A stretch of 64,000 nt of DNA, from NCBI RefSeq assembly GCF_907164915.1, contig NC_061864.1, positions 11,601,889-11,665,888 on the forward strand. Direction: 5' to 3'. The stretch comes from Impatiens glandulifera (Eukaryota; Streptophyta; Magnoliopsida; Ericales; Balsaminaceae). Both the position numbers and the translations under genes were made by a program. Below, in pieces: positions 46,777 through 58,904 of the stretch; positions within the stretch are counted from its first letter, which is position 1; every line of letters starts with the position of its first letter. Under the pieces are notes generated by a model. The model did not search any database, was not told the origin of the DNA, and saw only the letters and a list, made by a program, of their open reading frames with translations.

Positions 46777-47074
46777 TGTTGGGTTTTGAGCTCATATTTT
46801 ATTAAAATTTATATATTGTAATTGGACTTTAAGTCTTTATTAGGTTTAAAAGTAGTGGTTTAGTCTTTTGGTTTTAATGTACACTTATAAACATAGAGAC
46901 ATTGTAACTTAGGGTTACTTGGACCATTATTCCATGAAAAATCAATAGAATGGACGACTCCCCGAGGATGTAGGCATTGTAGCCGAACTTCGTTATATCT
47001 TGTGTTCTTTATTATTTTTTACCACTTTATCTCTATATCTTCTTTATCGTGTGTTTAGATTAATTTTTTTCTCA
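46777..47074 (+). repeat. 5' LTR of the outer element
   Basis: 298 bases, TG…CA, with a TATA-like TATAAACATAGAGAC near 46886; the matching 3' copy begins at 50225. Confidence 0.78.
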
Positions 47075-49477
47075 ATAAGTGGTATCAGATCATGTTTTAA
47101 GAATATTTATCTAATCTATTTGTGAAGATATGATAGAAACCCTAACCACCATTGAAGAAGTTGTTGCGAATTTGTGTTTTTGTTGAAGATTGTTGGCTAT
47201 TTGAGAAAATGACATTGGTTGCAAAAAAATTAGTCACTGTGAAGATTTGAGTCGAAATCTTCAATTGCTAAGGAGATGTCAACGGTCGTTAAAATATTTC
47301 TTAGTTTTGGGTGACGTTGTTTTTGAGAAGAAGACAATGAGTCTTTTATTCTTCTCGAAGGTGCCAATGGGTACAAGTGACGAAAAGTCATCATGTAGGC
47401 AGCGACACCAGAATGAAGAAGATGAAGTATATTCTTTTGACTTATTTTAATTTGAGACAAATGATTTATTAAAATATAAAAAGGAAAAAATATATATCTT
47501 CATATATATTCCATATATATATCTCCATATATATTTTATATAAATAGATATTATATTATGATATAATATAATATATAGAGAGAAGTCAAGAATCTTTGAA
47601 GCGGTTAACAACTAAGACTTTTTATTTAAGTCTCGTTTAATTTCATAAAATAGGTTTAAGAACTATTTGATTCCAATTTTCACAAGTAAAACCTAGTTTG
47701 ATTTTAATCAAACTCTCAAAGCTTTGATCTTGAATTTGTATTGAGGCTTGTTTGACTTGAATTTTTCAAAGATGGAGATTTGAGATTTATCTGCTAAGAG
47801 ATTTGATATTCGTCAATATGGAGATTGAAAATTGGAGTTGAAAAAGAATGTGGAGTGTTTATTCGATGTTGCAGATTATGGAAGACAATTGATGCAACTT
47901 GTAAATGGTTTTCTAATTAAAGCGGGTGGATTTAATGTTTCTTTGCAAGAGTGTAGTTTGATATGTGTGTATAAGGGACGGATTTGGATTTGCATCAAAC
48001 ATTGTGAATAGGTTTTGGTTGACAATCCCGGTAAATACTGGTGCGAAGTTGTCAAGTAAGTGTTGATGCCTCAAGGGTTCTACCAAGAATGATAATTTCT
48101 AAGGTATGAGTTGAGGGTGCACTAATCATATAAATGGTTTGTTAGATTATTTCTATGTAGGGTTTGACTAGAAGAATGTGGAGAACAAGCGATACATCTT
48201 CATGCTTGTTGAAAATTAGTTGAAAGTTTTATTATAACCGATTGTTGTCTTGGCATACATGAGTGACATTATTCCACTATGTCGAGGGCTTTGACTTGAA
48301 GAAATTCTCAGCTAAAATATGTTTGGAGAGATTTTTCTTTGGAAAACGGTTATTGAAGAAGTCAAAATTAAAAGAGAGGTAGAGAGAAAATTTAGCAGTA
48401 GATTTTCACCTATAGCCGCGCAGAGTTCATCAAACTGACGATAGGAGATTCAAACGAAGTCTGATTGCGCTGAGATTTTGTCGAGAAGATTGGTAACTCA
48501 TTCCTCTACATTTTCAACGATCGGATCAAAGTTTGGACGTCTCAAAATTTTTTTTGGGGGGGCTTAAAGTGTCTGCAATTTTAGTTTTATTTGACTTGTT
48601 TGAGATTAAAAAATTTGTATCTTTTTAGTTATGATCTTTTATCTTATTGGAAGAGCTAATCAAGATGAAGACAGTGGTGAGATTATGTGTGCTTTACACT
48701 TGACAAAAATATGATCGAGTATGATAGTTGTTATCAAAATGGTGTTTACCGATGATAACATTGTCGATATGTTGACAGGGCAATCCTTCAGGCCAAATTG
48801 CAAGATTGTATTGAGTTGGCGGGTGATTAAGGATTGACACAATCCAATTAACACACAATAGGAATGAAAGACCAATGAGGGAAATACTAATGAAAGACAC
48901 TTATAAGTTGATGTGGAGACATTTTGAGAGAAACTCTCAAACGAACCAAGAAAAAATCATTGCATTATCTTCTAATGCGAGAAAATAAATAAAAATCTTG
49001 AGTGAGATTCTTAGTCATGAAATAGGGCTAGATGGGAGACTTGGTTAATTCGAAGGTGATGATTTTGTTACTTTTTTTGTTCTATCTTAATTGTCTATAC
49101 ATTGTGGATCATAGATTAAATGAATGTGATGATTGAGACCTTGAATGAGATTTCTAGTAATGAAAAAGGGCTAGATGAAAGGTTCGATCAATTCAAATGG
49201 AAGGATATTCGATTTCTTTCAAAGAAACTAGATGATCATTTGAAGCATTGGTGAAGACAATTGAAGAGAGATAGTGAATTTTGAAATAATATTTTTGGAT
49301 TTTTGGGCGTTTTTGGGTTCAAGAAACTAGAAGATTGCAAACTAATTTGTTAAAGGAGAAGTATGAAGTTCAAGTTGGTTGAGTATGCAACGTTCAAGGC
49401 AAGATGGGTGACATACTTTGTCAGATCTTGAGCTAGAGAAAAGAGATGTCGTGGTAGTCTAATTTATTTGTTATGAA

Positions 49478-49690
49478 GTAGACAATAATCGTTCGTCTTG
49501 GGTCTTCTCGCTTTCAATCAATATCTTATTTTGAGGAAGTAGACGGTGAAAGTTCGTTTTTGGGTGTCCTCAATTTTTTATAGATATCTGATTTTGAAAA
49601 AGTAGACGATGAAAGTACGTCTTTGGGTCTATTCGGTATTTTGGTTTCAGTCGATTGTTGGATTTGAAAAAATAAGACACTCAGTTTGTG
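49478..49690 (+). repeat. Three tandem ~62-base repeats inside the outer element
   Basis: The word AGTAGAC begins units at about 49478, 49539 and 49601, each followed by a GTTCGT/GTACGT word and TTGGGT or similar, and ending TTTTGA(A/G). A second, looser pair of repeats containing GAGTGGAAGTGGAGGTA-type words is at about 49870 and 50011. Confidence 0.65.
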
Positions 49691-50224
49691 ACAAACAATG
49701 TAAAGATTATTTTGACATAATAAAGAATTGTTAATTCTAGTTTCCGCATATGTCAATGGGTATGAACAAAGATTGGGAAGAGTTGTTAAATGTCTCTCGT
49801 CGTTGAAATAACGTGGTTAACCAAATTTATTTGGTATTATAAACTCTATGATTTTATCTTCTAAGGGGTTTTTGAGCGGAAGTGGAGGTATAATGATTTA
49901 TCTTGGGAATGACTCGAGTAGTGAAGATTGATGTGTGGCTCATAACATTTTGATGGTGCGATATACATGATGGTGGAGATTGTTATTCTTCTAAGGGCTC
50001 TTGAGTGGAAGTGGAGGTACGAAAAGTTATTTGATAATGGCTCGAGCAAAGGTGAAGATTGAAGTGTTGAACTCACTTATTTTTTGATGGCTTGACTTTT
50101 GTCATGGTGGAGATTGATGAGTACGTCTCGTGTATTTCTCAAGGGAAATGAAATTCGTCAATGTGGAGATTTGTAATTTATTCATCACATCTCAATAAGC
50201 ACGGTATTCTCCCAATGTGGAGAT

Positions 50225-50481
50225 TGTTGGGTTTTGAACTCATATTTTATTAGAGTTTATATATTATAATTGGGCTTTAAACTTTTATTAGACTTAGGAG
50301 TAATAATTTAGTCTTTTGACTTTTAATGTACTCCTATAAATAGAGACATTGTAACCTATGGTTACTTGGACAATTATTTCATAGAAAATCAAAAGAATGG
50401 ACGACTCCCCAAGGATGTAGGCATTATTGGTCGAACCTCGTTATATCTTATGTTCTTTATTATTTTTTACCACTTTATCTC
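50225..50481 (+). repeat. 3' LTR of the outer element, first part
   Basis: Starts TGTTGGGTTTTGAACTC and runs into the target site ATCTC of the inner Copia element; the remainder of the LTR resumes at 55519. Confidence 0.78.
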
Positions 50482-50832
50482 TGTTGAAATTGAGTTGATG
50501 GGTCAGGCCCAAATTTAATAGGCCCAACTAACTAAAGTGTCAAAGGCTTAAGTTTGTTAAGTTAGTTAGGACAAGTTGTTTATATATATATATATGAGTA
50601 ATTCACACAAGAGTGTAAGAGATTTTAGAGGTGTGAGTGATATATATAAAGAACGAGGTGTAACTGAAACGTTTAATTGTGATAGTGGAATCGAGTTCGT
50701 AACAGAGCTCGACGGAGACGTATACCATCTTTTTTGGGTCGAACTCCGATATCAAATCTTGTGTTGTTTTATTGGTTTCTTGCTGCTATATTTCTTAAGT
50801 TCTTTGATTGATTAGGAGGGAAATTCCCTACA
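50482..50832 (+). repeat. 5' LTR of the inner Copia element
   Basis: 351 bases; contains a TA run (50581-50594) and a possible TATA region; almost identical to 55161-55513. Confidence 0.93.
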
Positions 50833-50833
50833 G

Positions 50834-50847
50834 TGGTATCAGAGCTC
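50834..50847 (+). other. Primer-binding site of the inner Copia element
   Basis: TGGTATCAGAGCTC begins two bases after the 5' LTR; its first 12 bases match the complement of the initiator tRNA-Met 3' end, the usual Copia primer. Confidence 0.88.
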
Positions 50848-50907
50848 GGTTTGGGCAAGATTAGAATCAATCTTGAAGAATCTTGAGGAATCTTGGAAAG
50901 GTCTTTA

Positions 50908-53900
50908 ATGCTGGCTAGTGATACGGATAAGGAAGATTCCGGCTCAGGCGCATAAAGAGACAAAGTGGACAAGGTTCAATATTATACAAGAAAGAGATCA
51001 ACACAGAAAACAGTACCTTGGGAATTCCAGTGGCAGTCCATCTCAAGCATGAAGACTGACATTGACAAATTCGATGGCAATGGAGATTTTCGCATTTGGC
51101 AGCGGAAAATCAGGGCTCTCTTGACACAGCAGCATCTTCTGCGAACTCTAGAAGAACCAGTCTCATGGCCACTAGAGATGAATAAAGATCAAAAGATCGA
51201 GATGACAGAGACAGCGATTGGTACAATCATTTTCCATCTCTCAGATTCTGTAATCCGGTTGATAGACAATGAGAAGACTCCGACATCGATGTGGAGGCGC
51301 CTAGACGAGCTGTTCCAATCCAAATCTTTGATCAACAAGATTTACTTGAAGGAAAGGTTGTTCAGTTACAAGATGATGCAAGAAAAGACTCTTACTCAAA
51401 ATCTTGATGAGTTCTTGAAACTCAATATCGAGTTGGCAAACTCAAGCGAGAACGAAACAATGAGCAATGAAAACCAGGCAATAATAATCCTCAACTCTCT
51501 TCCCGAATCCTACAAAGAAGTCCGTAATGCAATCAAATATGGACGAACAAGTATCACTCTTGAAGAGGTGATTTCGGCATTGAAGTCGAGAGAGCTGGAA
51601 TTAAGAACAGAAAAGAAAGCGAGTTCGAATGGTGAGAATTATATGGCCAAAGGGAAAAACTTCTTCAAAGGGCAACCTCGCACCAATAACAAATCGAAAG
51701 ACAATAAAAGCAAAACATCACAATCAGAATCTACGGAAACAAGAAAATGCTATCATTGTGGAAAGGTTGGTCATCTTCGAAACCACTGCTATAGTTGGCT
51801 AAAAGATAACAAGAAAAAGCAAGTGAAGACTAAAGAATCAGCGAATTATGGTGATGGCTATGATAGTGGAGAGGTCTTAATGGCGTCAATGGAAGATACT
51901 AGGAGGGACTGGGTTCTTGATTCCGGTTGTACTTTCCACATGACGTACAGAAAAGATTGGATCTCTAATTTCCAGAAACTGAGTGGTTGCAAGGTGCTGA
52001 TGGGAAATAGTAATGCATGTCAAGTAGAAGGTATTGGAGATGTCAGCATAAAAATGTTCGATGGTGTTGTAAGGGTTCTGAAACAAGTCAGGTTCGTGCC
52101 TCAGCTGTCACGAAACCTCGTCTCTCTCGGGATTCTTGATGACTTGGGATACACAAATCAGATAGTGTCGGGGAAGATGAAGATAATGAAGGAAAACAGG
52201 TTAATGATGCAAGGTATCAAGCAAGAAGGTTTGTATCAGCTGATTGGTGAAACTGTGTCGAGACAGTCTGCACTTATAGTTTCAGATGAAGACAGGAAGG
52301 CCACGATATGGCATTGGAGGCTCGGTCACATCAGTGAGAAGGGTTTGCAGATTCTCAGCGACAAGAATATATTAGGCTCAGATAGAGTCAATGGTCTAAA
52401 CTTTTGCGAGCATTGCGTGTTAGGCAAGTAGCATCGGCAGAAATTTAAGACCGGGGTTCATAAGTCCAAGGGCGTGTTGGAGTATGTCCATTCAGACTTA
52501 TGGGGTCCTGAGAAAACATCGACGCATGGAGGTAACTCGTATTTCTTGTCAATCGTAGATGATTATTCTCGTAAAGTATGAGTTTATCTATTGAAACACA
52601 AAAGTGATGCTTTTGAGAAGTTCAAAACATGGCAGACTTTGGTTGAGAATCTGACAGGTAGAAAATTAAAGATCCTAAGAACAGATAATGGGTTAGAGTT
52701 TTGCAACGAAGTGTTTGATAGTCATTGTCGTGAGCTAGGGGTTCAAAGACATAGAACAGTTCGATCCACACCCCAGCAAAACGGCGTTGCTGAGCGAATG
52801 AATCGGACTTTGTTAGATAAGTCTCGATGCATGCTTTTCGGGGCAGGTTTGTCCAAGTCTTTCTGGGGAGAAGCTGTAATGACAGCAGCATATTTGGTGA
52901 ATCGATGTCCGTCGACAGCAATTGAGTTCAAAACTCCTGAAGAAATGTGGACAGGTAAACCTCCAGATTTGTCTCATCTTAGACAATTTGGATGTACAGC
53001 CTTCGCTCATCAAAAAGAAGGCAAATTAGAGCCAAGAAGTGTGAAGTGTGTGTTTCTTGGGTATCCTCAAGGAGTGAAAGGTTATAGGTTGTGGTTAAAA
53101 CAGTCTGGTGGTTTTAAAACCATAAACAGCAGGGACGTAGTATTCAATGAAGAGGAGTTTGTGTGTCTCTCTCAGAATCAATCTAATCAAGGTGACTTGG
53201 GTAAAAGCGAGCAGGGGACTGGTCAAGTGGAGATTAATGCAGGGGATCATGGTCAGGTGGAGCCATTGATTTCAGATCAAAACACTGAAATGGTTGCTGA
53301 TAATCAGGAGGAATTTACTGGTACAGATGTTGAACCTGTTGTGGCACAAGACGAGGAAATTACAGCTCAGTCGGAAGCTAGTTATCAACTCGCAAGGGAC
53401 AGGGAAAGGAGGCAACCAAAACCCATCCAGAGGTATGGGTTCTCAGCTTATACCGATATGTTGGCATATGCGTTTATGACAGCAGTTGAGTTAGACAAAA
53501 CTGAGCCGGAAGATTTCAAAGAGGCTTTAAGTTCTAGTGATAGATCCAAGTGGATGGAAGCTATGAAGGAAGAAATGAATTCACTTTATAAGAATTCAAC
53601 TTGGGAGAATGTTCCAAGGCCTGTCAAACAATCTGTAATCAAGTGCAGGTGGATCTATAAGATCAAGGAAGGTATTTCGATTCAGGAGGGGGTCAAGTAC
53701 AAAACAAGATTAGTTGCTAAAGGGTTCTCTCAAAAGGAAGGAGTGGACTATAATGAGATCTTCTCACCAGTTGTTAAGTACAAAACAATTCGGATAATGC
53801 TCTCGCTGGTAACTCAGTTCGATCTTGAGTTAAGACAGATGGATGTTAAGACTGCGTTTCTTCATGGAAATTTAGAGGAAACCATCTACATGGAGCAGCC

Positions 53901-55074
53901 AGAAGGGTTCAAAGTTCAGCAAGAAAAGAACATGGTGTGTTTGCTTAGGAAGTCGTTGTATGGACTCAAACAATCACCAAGGCAGTGGTATTTACGGTTT
54001 GATGCGTTTATTACTCAACAAGGCTTTATGAGGAGTAGCTATGATACTTGTTTATACTTTAGAGGGAAGAATATACTTGAAGCTGATTATCTTCTGCTAT
54101 ATGTAGATGATATGCTACTAATCAGCAAAGAAGCTTCAAGTGTGAAGAAGTTGAAAATTGTTCTAAGTTCTGAGTTCGATATGAAGGACTTAGGCAAAGC
54201 TGCTAAGATTCTTGGGATAAGGATTAAGAGAGACATGAAGAATGGTGTAATGACTCTCAGCCAGCAAGGGTATCTCAAGAAGGTGATTGACAAGTTCGAA
54301 ATTCGAGGAGCCAAGCCAGCAAAGTTGCCGATCACGAATCAGTATCTGATGTCGTCTGTGAACTCGGCAAAAACCAGGTCAGATCAGACTTACATGGAAA
54401 AGATTCTGTATTCAAGTGCAGTTGGGTCTGTGATGTACTCAATGGTCTGTACCAGGCCAGACTTGGCACATGCGATTAGTGTCTTGAGCAGGTTTATGGC
54501 AAGTCCAGGCCGTGAACATTGGCTTGCAATGAAGTGGTTACTAAGATACATAGCCTCGACTACTAATGTGGGGATATGTTACAAGAAAAGAAGTGGAGCA
54601 GATGTTAGTGTAATTGGTTACGTGGACTCAGACTATGCAGGAGATAAAGACTCAAGGAAATCAACTTCGGCTTTCTATTTTTTGGTGAACGGTAACTGTA
54701 TCAGTTGGAAGAGCCAGTTGCAATCAGTAGTGGCCTTATCAACAACAGAAGCCGAATATATCGCAGCAACTGAAGCTGTAAAGGAAGCAATGTGGATTCA
54801 GGGTCTGCTGCAAGAACTGAAGGTGTTCGAAGGACCTGCGACGGTGTTCACAGATAGCCAAAGTGCACTACACTTGTGCAAGAATCCCGTGTTCCATGAC
54901 AGAACAAAACACGTGGATATCAAGCACCGTTTCATTCGAGAAAAGATAGCAAAAGGGGTGGTTTCAATCAACAAGGTTGGAACAGAAGATAACCCGGCTG
55001 ATGTTGGAACCAAGGTACTACCTCTAAGTAAATTCAGACATTGTTTGGATTTGCTTAGAGTTCAAGAGATTTAG
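50908..55074 (+). pseudogene. Copia gag-pol polyprotein with in-frame stop codons
   Basis: One reading frame from about 50956 to 55074, interrupted by TAG at 52429-52431 and TGA at 52579-52581. An ATG at 50908 is in the same frame but meets TAA at 50953-50955; the next in-frame ATG is 51052. Domains in order: UBN2-type gag (51060-51620), CCHC zinc knuckle CYHCGKVGHLRNHC (about 51750-51790), aspartic protease WVLDSGCTFHM (about 51910), pre-integrase zinc finger (WHWRLGH…FCEHCVLGK, about 52310-52428), integrase core (52480-53000; STPQQNGVAERMNR), RT (53640-54330) with catalytic YVDDM at about 54100, and RNase H (54610-55000; ALSTTEAEYIA). The first pol stop cuts the zinc-finger/integrase junction, so the element cannot make full pol unless stops are read through. 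Confidence 0.92.
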
Positions 55075-55160
55075 TGCAATGAAGGCTTCGAGCAATGAAG
55101 TGATGAACATATTCGATTTCACTAGAACAAGAGAAGGACCCTTCAACTCAAGGTGGAGAT

Positions 55161-55513
55161 TGTTGAAATTGAGTTGATGGGTCAGGCCCAAATTTAATAG
55201 GCCCAACTAACTAAAGTGTCAAAGGCTTAAGTTTGTTAAGTTAGTTAGGACAAGTTGTTTATATATATATATATATGAGTAATTCACACAAGAGTGTAAG
55301 AAATTTTAGAGGTGTGAGTGATATATATAAAGAACGAGGTGTAACTGAAACATTTAATTGTGATAGTGGAATCGAGTTCGTAACAGAGCTCGACGGAGAC
55401 GTAGACCATCTTTTTTGGGTCGAACTCCGATATCAAATCTTGTGTTGTTTTATTGGTTTCTTGCTGCTATATTTCTTAAGTTCTTTGATTGATTAGGAGG
55501 GAAATTCCCTACA
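55161..55513 (+). repeat. 3' LTR of the inner Copia element
   Basis: 353 bases, TG…CA, followed by the target-site duplication ATCTC at 55514-55518 and the resumed outer LTR. Confidence 0.93.
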
Positions 55514-55518
55514 ATCTC

Positions 55519-55559
55519 TATATCTTCTTTATCGTGTGTTTAGATTAGATCTTTTTTCA
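55519..55559 (+). repeat. 3' LTR of the outer element, last part
   Basis: Continues with TATATCTTCTTTATCGTGTG, as in 47034-47053 of the 5' LTR, and ends near CA at 55559. Confidence 0.7.
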
Positions 55560-55849
55560 ACATGTTGTTCTTATTGTTACGAAGACGGTCAAATTTATTT
55601 CATTCTAGATGCTAACTAAATATGTGTATCTAAAAATACAAAAGAGAGATGCATACATTGATGATTATAGCTCCACTAATGATGAGAGATCATATGTTTT
55701 AGCATAAGAGAACCAATATTTTTCTTTTCAGTTTATATCCAATCATAATAATCAACAAAATCATAATTCCTAGAGCACAACATTGAATACAAATATCTCA
55801 TATTGTTTTCCTTAATCAGGAAACCATGTCATCTTCCATTTCAAATATC

Positions 55850-56600
55850 TGAAACCATGACAAGAAACATTAATATCCCAACTTGACAAGGAATAAGTGT
55901 GCACCTTGGTGCCAAGGATCGAGCCAAAAGTAAGTATCAACCACATACCATATCTTGTAACTAACCATGCTCCTAGTAGAAGGTCCAGTCCTTAGAATCT
56001 TCTTAAGTGATGTCTAAGAAATGTTGATTTTGTGAGTGAAGGAACAAAAGATGTTACCCTATGAAGTTTAAATTGATCCATTTAACCCATTACGAGTCAT
56101 GGTTTCTAGAGACGAACCAAATGTGCTTCATAAGTAGGATTTGTTTGTTCTATTTGGAAGAAAAATTATCTTGTTCCATTATGTGTTATTTATGAGCCCA
56201 AGTTAACCTTCTTTCTTTGTCAGCATACTACTTTCCTTCTTTCCTCCACTTTCAGCATTGCATATAATGATGAACTGTGAAGCATGCATTTACCACTATG
56301 ATGAACTTCAACAATCCACTTAGTTGTGATCCAATTCATTCGATTTTTGGCGTAAAGTGAAAATATGTAAACAAAAACCTTTAGATATGTGGAGCTGAAT
56401 GACTGCTTTGGTCGACAATGTTTGCCCTCCGATGTGTGCTTTTTCGGTCTCCTCTCGAGACATATTTAATTTGGATATTTTGTGTTAATCTATTATTAGC
56501 CTTCCATATTAAGGCTCCCTTAATGCAGAGGGTTGATTGACCCAGACTCAGAAAAAAAAAAACAAAAGATAACATTAGAAGTTTCTTTGTGAAACCCATC
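55850..56600 (-). pseudogene. Possible LINE (non-LTR) reverse transcriptase fragments
   Basis: On the minus strand, translations near 55900-56000 (a YKIWYVVDTYFWLDPWH-like word) and near 56390-56530 (RLTQNIQIKYVSRGD) resemble parts of the zinc-binding region that follows plant LINE reverse transcriptases. Their order is opposite to the normal one and frames are broken. Weak support. Confidence 0.3.
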
Positions 56601-56957
56601 CAGATCAAGCATAAACTAACGTGTTTTCAAACAATAAATTTAAGTAATCAATTTATGAAATAAGCTCAACGACCCTTAATTTATTCAAAATCCTAAATAA
56701 AGATAGATTGCATTTAAAAATAATTTATGTTGTAGATGCGGCTGCTTTAAGTTTAAAACTGTCACATGGATTCTGATTTCTGATACTCATTTGGTAGATA
56801 AAGAATTAATCTGAGTCAATTTCCAAATGAACTTTTTACCTTTTTTTTCACATTGTTCTTCAGAAATTGGAAAGTTACCAGTACAATTGATTGGCGTGAT
56901 TTATTGACCCGTAAACAGTTTTCAATCTGGTACCTTAATTAGTAAAAAAGGGGAAGA

Positions 56958-57066
56958 AATATAAAAGGATTCATAAAAGTGAAATGGAAATATAAAAGGA
57001 TTCATAAAAGTGCAATGGGTAATAAAAAGGATCATAAAAGTGGAAGATGGGGTAAAAAGGATAATG
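56958..57066. repeat. Minisatellite, about 32-base unit, three copies
   Basis: The unit core ATAAAAGGATTCATAAAAGT recurs at about 56960 and 56991; a diverged third unit (AAAAAGGATCATAAAAGTGG) starts at about 57023, and a partial one follows. Confidence 0.8.
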
Positions 57067-58817
57067 ATTGCCTCCCCATAGGGCATAGATGTTAATTTAA
57101 GGCCATTCATGATTAAGCCCACATTAATTAGTAAAGCAAAAGTATTATCTAATTCATTTGATCATACCAAATTATTATCTGCTGCTGTTGCTGTCCAAGA
57201 TTGTACTTAATAATAAAATTAGGTTGTGGTCCAATTCTATTCTATGAATAGCAAGCCAGCCAGCAAACACAGGTACAATTATATATCATACCTCTTCGAT
57301 CCTTCCCTATCTTGTTTGTTTTATGGTACCTGTAATAATATGCAAGTATATAGAATGAAATGTTTAGTTTAACAATTGTGGCAGTAAACAGTAAACAGTA
57401 AACACCCTTGGTAAATAAATCTCTTGCCTTATCATTAGCTCGGGTAGTCGCCGCTTCTGTGTTTTAGTCACCTTTCTTCAAACTCATCTAACCAAAACAA
57501 ACAGGGAGAAGACAAATCAATTGCCAATTCCTTTAATTAAACTCAAGTTCAATTAGTTTGTTTTGTTTTAGAATAAGCTAGGCGTGCAAGTTAGTATGGC
57601 CCATTATTTGCCTAAAATATGCATTCATTAAAAAATATATATATATATATACCCCACCAACTTACTTTTTTTTTTCAAATAAGAATTTTGACATTGGATC
57701 CAAGCTAGCTAGTTATGATAAAGTGATAATGACACACCACCACCTAGAAGCCTAGGTTAATAATTAGATATATGATGCCTAAATGAATTAAATTAAATCT
57801 CCCCCCCTCATTCAGGGACATGGGTGGGAACACTACTCAAATGTTTCTTGACCCAATCAAACAAGCCACACAGCTAGCTTCATCATGAAACAGTTAACAC
57901 TTTCTTTTTTATTTTTCAGCTATTTTTGTAACTATATATATATATATAGAGAGATATAATAATTAATTGCCACAATTAATTTAGATACATGATAGTAAGA
58001 ACCCTAATGGATGTGTAAATTTATGATTTATTTCAAGAGCTTGTCATGAAATGAATCCAGATCTGTACTAAAAGAATCAAACCCTATAGAGGTTGATCCA
58101 CTATACTCTACTATATATACACAATCTTATAAAGAAGCAAATAACATTCAAGTGAAAACTTTTTGCTATTCAAAATTTACTGCTCAATTAAAAAGTTTTA
58201 ACTAGAAAACTTTCCATGTCTAGAGTGATCATATCATAAGGAAAAGAGGATGTGATTGAGAGAGGGACACAACACAGGGGAAAAAGGAAACAAGCCTGTT
58301 ATTCAAACTGTGAGTACACAGGGACAGTTTTGGACGTGTAATTTCCTAGTCATTCTGTTAGTTAACATATGCATCTATCTCTATTTTAAACTAATAATAC
58401 AAATATTTAGGCTATTTATTAATTAGCTGTGTTTAATTCCTTAGCAATGGTTAATCATGATAGCATGCAATTGCAGGCTATACAGCTCAGCTTCTTAATT
58501 GTCCCCCCAAACTTTAAGTTAGCTTTACACATAATTTTAGGGATTTTTATAAGGTAGACTTTTTGGGTTGCTTTGACGAGAGTCATCATGATTACAGACC
58601 CCTAAAGCATTGCAACATGACGGAATCCTGCAATCTCTCCCACAAAAACAAAAACATGTCATCTCACACTTTATATCATCAATCTATCCCCTCAGCCTCA
58701 GGGAGTTAAATTATGTATGAAAAGTTAGATTTCTGTTGAACCAGCCTGCCCATTAAATTTTAAGCTTTCTGCATTTTCCATTCCATGCACGTCTGTGTTT
58801 CCCCCACACTCAAAAAG

Positions 58818-58882
58818 AGGAGAGAGATAGAGAGAGAGTTGGGTTGCTTGAAACTCTCTCTCTCTGCGTGTGTGTGTGTGTG
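58818..58882 (+). repeat. GA, CT and GT microsatellites in the 5' leader
   Basis: A GA run (58818-58838), a CT run (about 58854-58865) and a GT run (about 58867-58882) lie within 90 bases of the start codon. The GA and CT runs are complementary and could form a hairpin in the leader RNA. Confidence 0.8.
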
Positions 58883-58904
58883 AAGATTTTGTGTTTTGAA
58901 GAAG

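Larger units (their letters stand above)
50482..55513 (+). mobile_element. Young Ty1/Copia retrotransposon, structurally complete
   Basis: 5' LTR 50482-50832 and 3' LTR 55161-55513, both TG…CA and nearly identical: I count three substitutions plus a two-base difference in a TA run. The 5-base target-site duplication ATCTC is exact (50477-50481 and 55514-55518). A primer-binding site TGGTATCAGAGC starts at 50834, matching initiator tRNA-Met. A purine-rich AAGGTGGAGAT lies just before the 3' LTR. The interior carries one gag-pol frame in Copia order. The element sits inside the 3' LTR of the outer element, so it inserted later. Confidence 0.95.
46777..55559 (+). mobile_element. Older LTR retroelement with non-coding interior, split by a Copia insertion
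   Basis: The 5' LTR (46777-47074) begins TGTTGGGTTTTGAGCTC and ends CA. The 3' LTR is 50225-50481 continuing at 55519-55559, interrupted by the younger Copia element. Shared words include GGACGACTCCCC and TTTATTATTTTTTACCAC. A primer-binding site, TGGTATCAGATC (about 47080), follows the 5' LTR, and a GTGGAGATTG-type polypurine stretch precedes the 3' LTR. The interior (47075-50224) encodes no recognisable gag or pol; the short frames found look like chance. It resembles a non-autonomous LARD/TRIM-like element of about 3.7 kb. The LTR copies differ at many sites, so it is clearly older than its insert. I could not find a clean target-site duplication. Confidence 0.8.
55560..58904. other. Intergenic region upstream of the BTB/NPH3 gene
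   Basis: About 3.3 kb without a credible complete gene. It contains possible LINE fragments on the minus strand (55850-56600), a minisatellite (56958-57066), several AT microsatellites, and the promoter/leader of the next gene with GA, CT and GT runs (58818-58882). Confidence 0.5.

Noticed and set aside
47230..47460. Small frames inside the outer LTR element (47230-47460, 48660-48900, 49526-50076)
   Set aside because: No gag or pol motifs on either strand; they look like chance frames in non-coding retroelement DNA.
50576..50815. 79- and 73-codon frames at 50576-50815 and 55275-55496 as a duplicated gene pair
   Set aside because: Both are the same part of the two Copia LTRs, so they are LTR sequence rather than genes.
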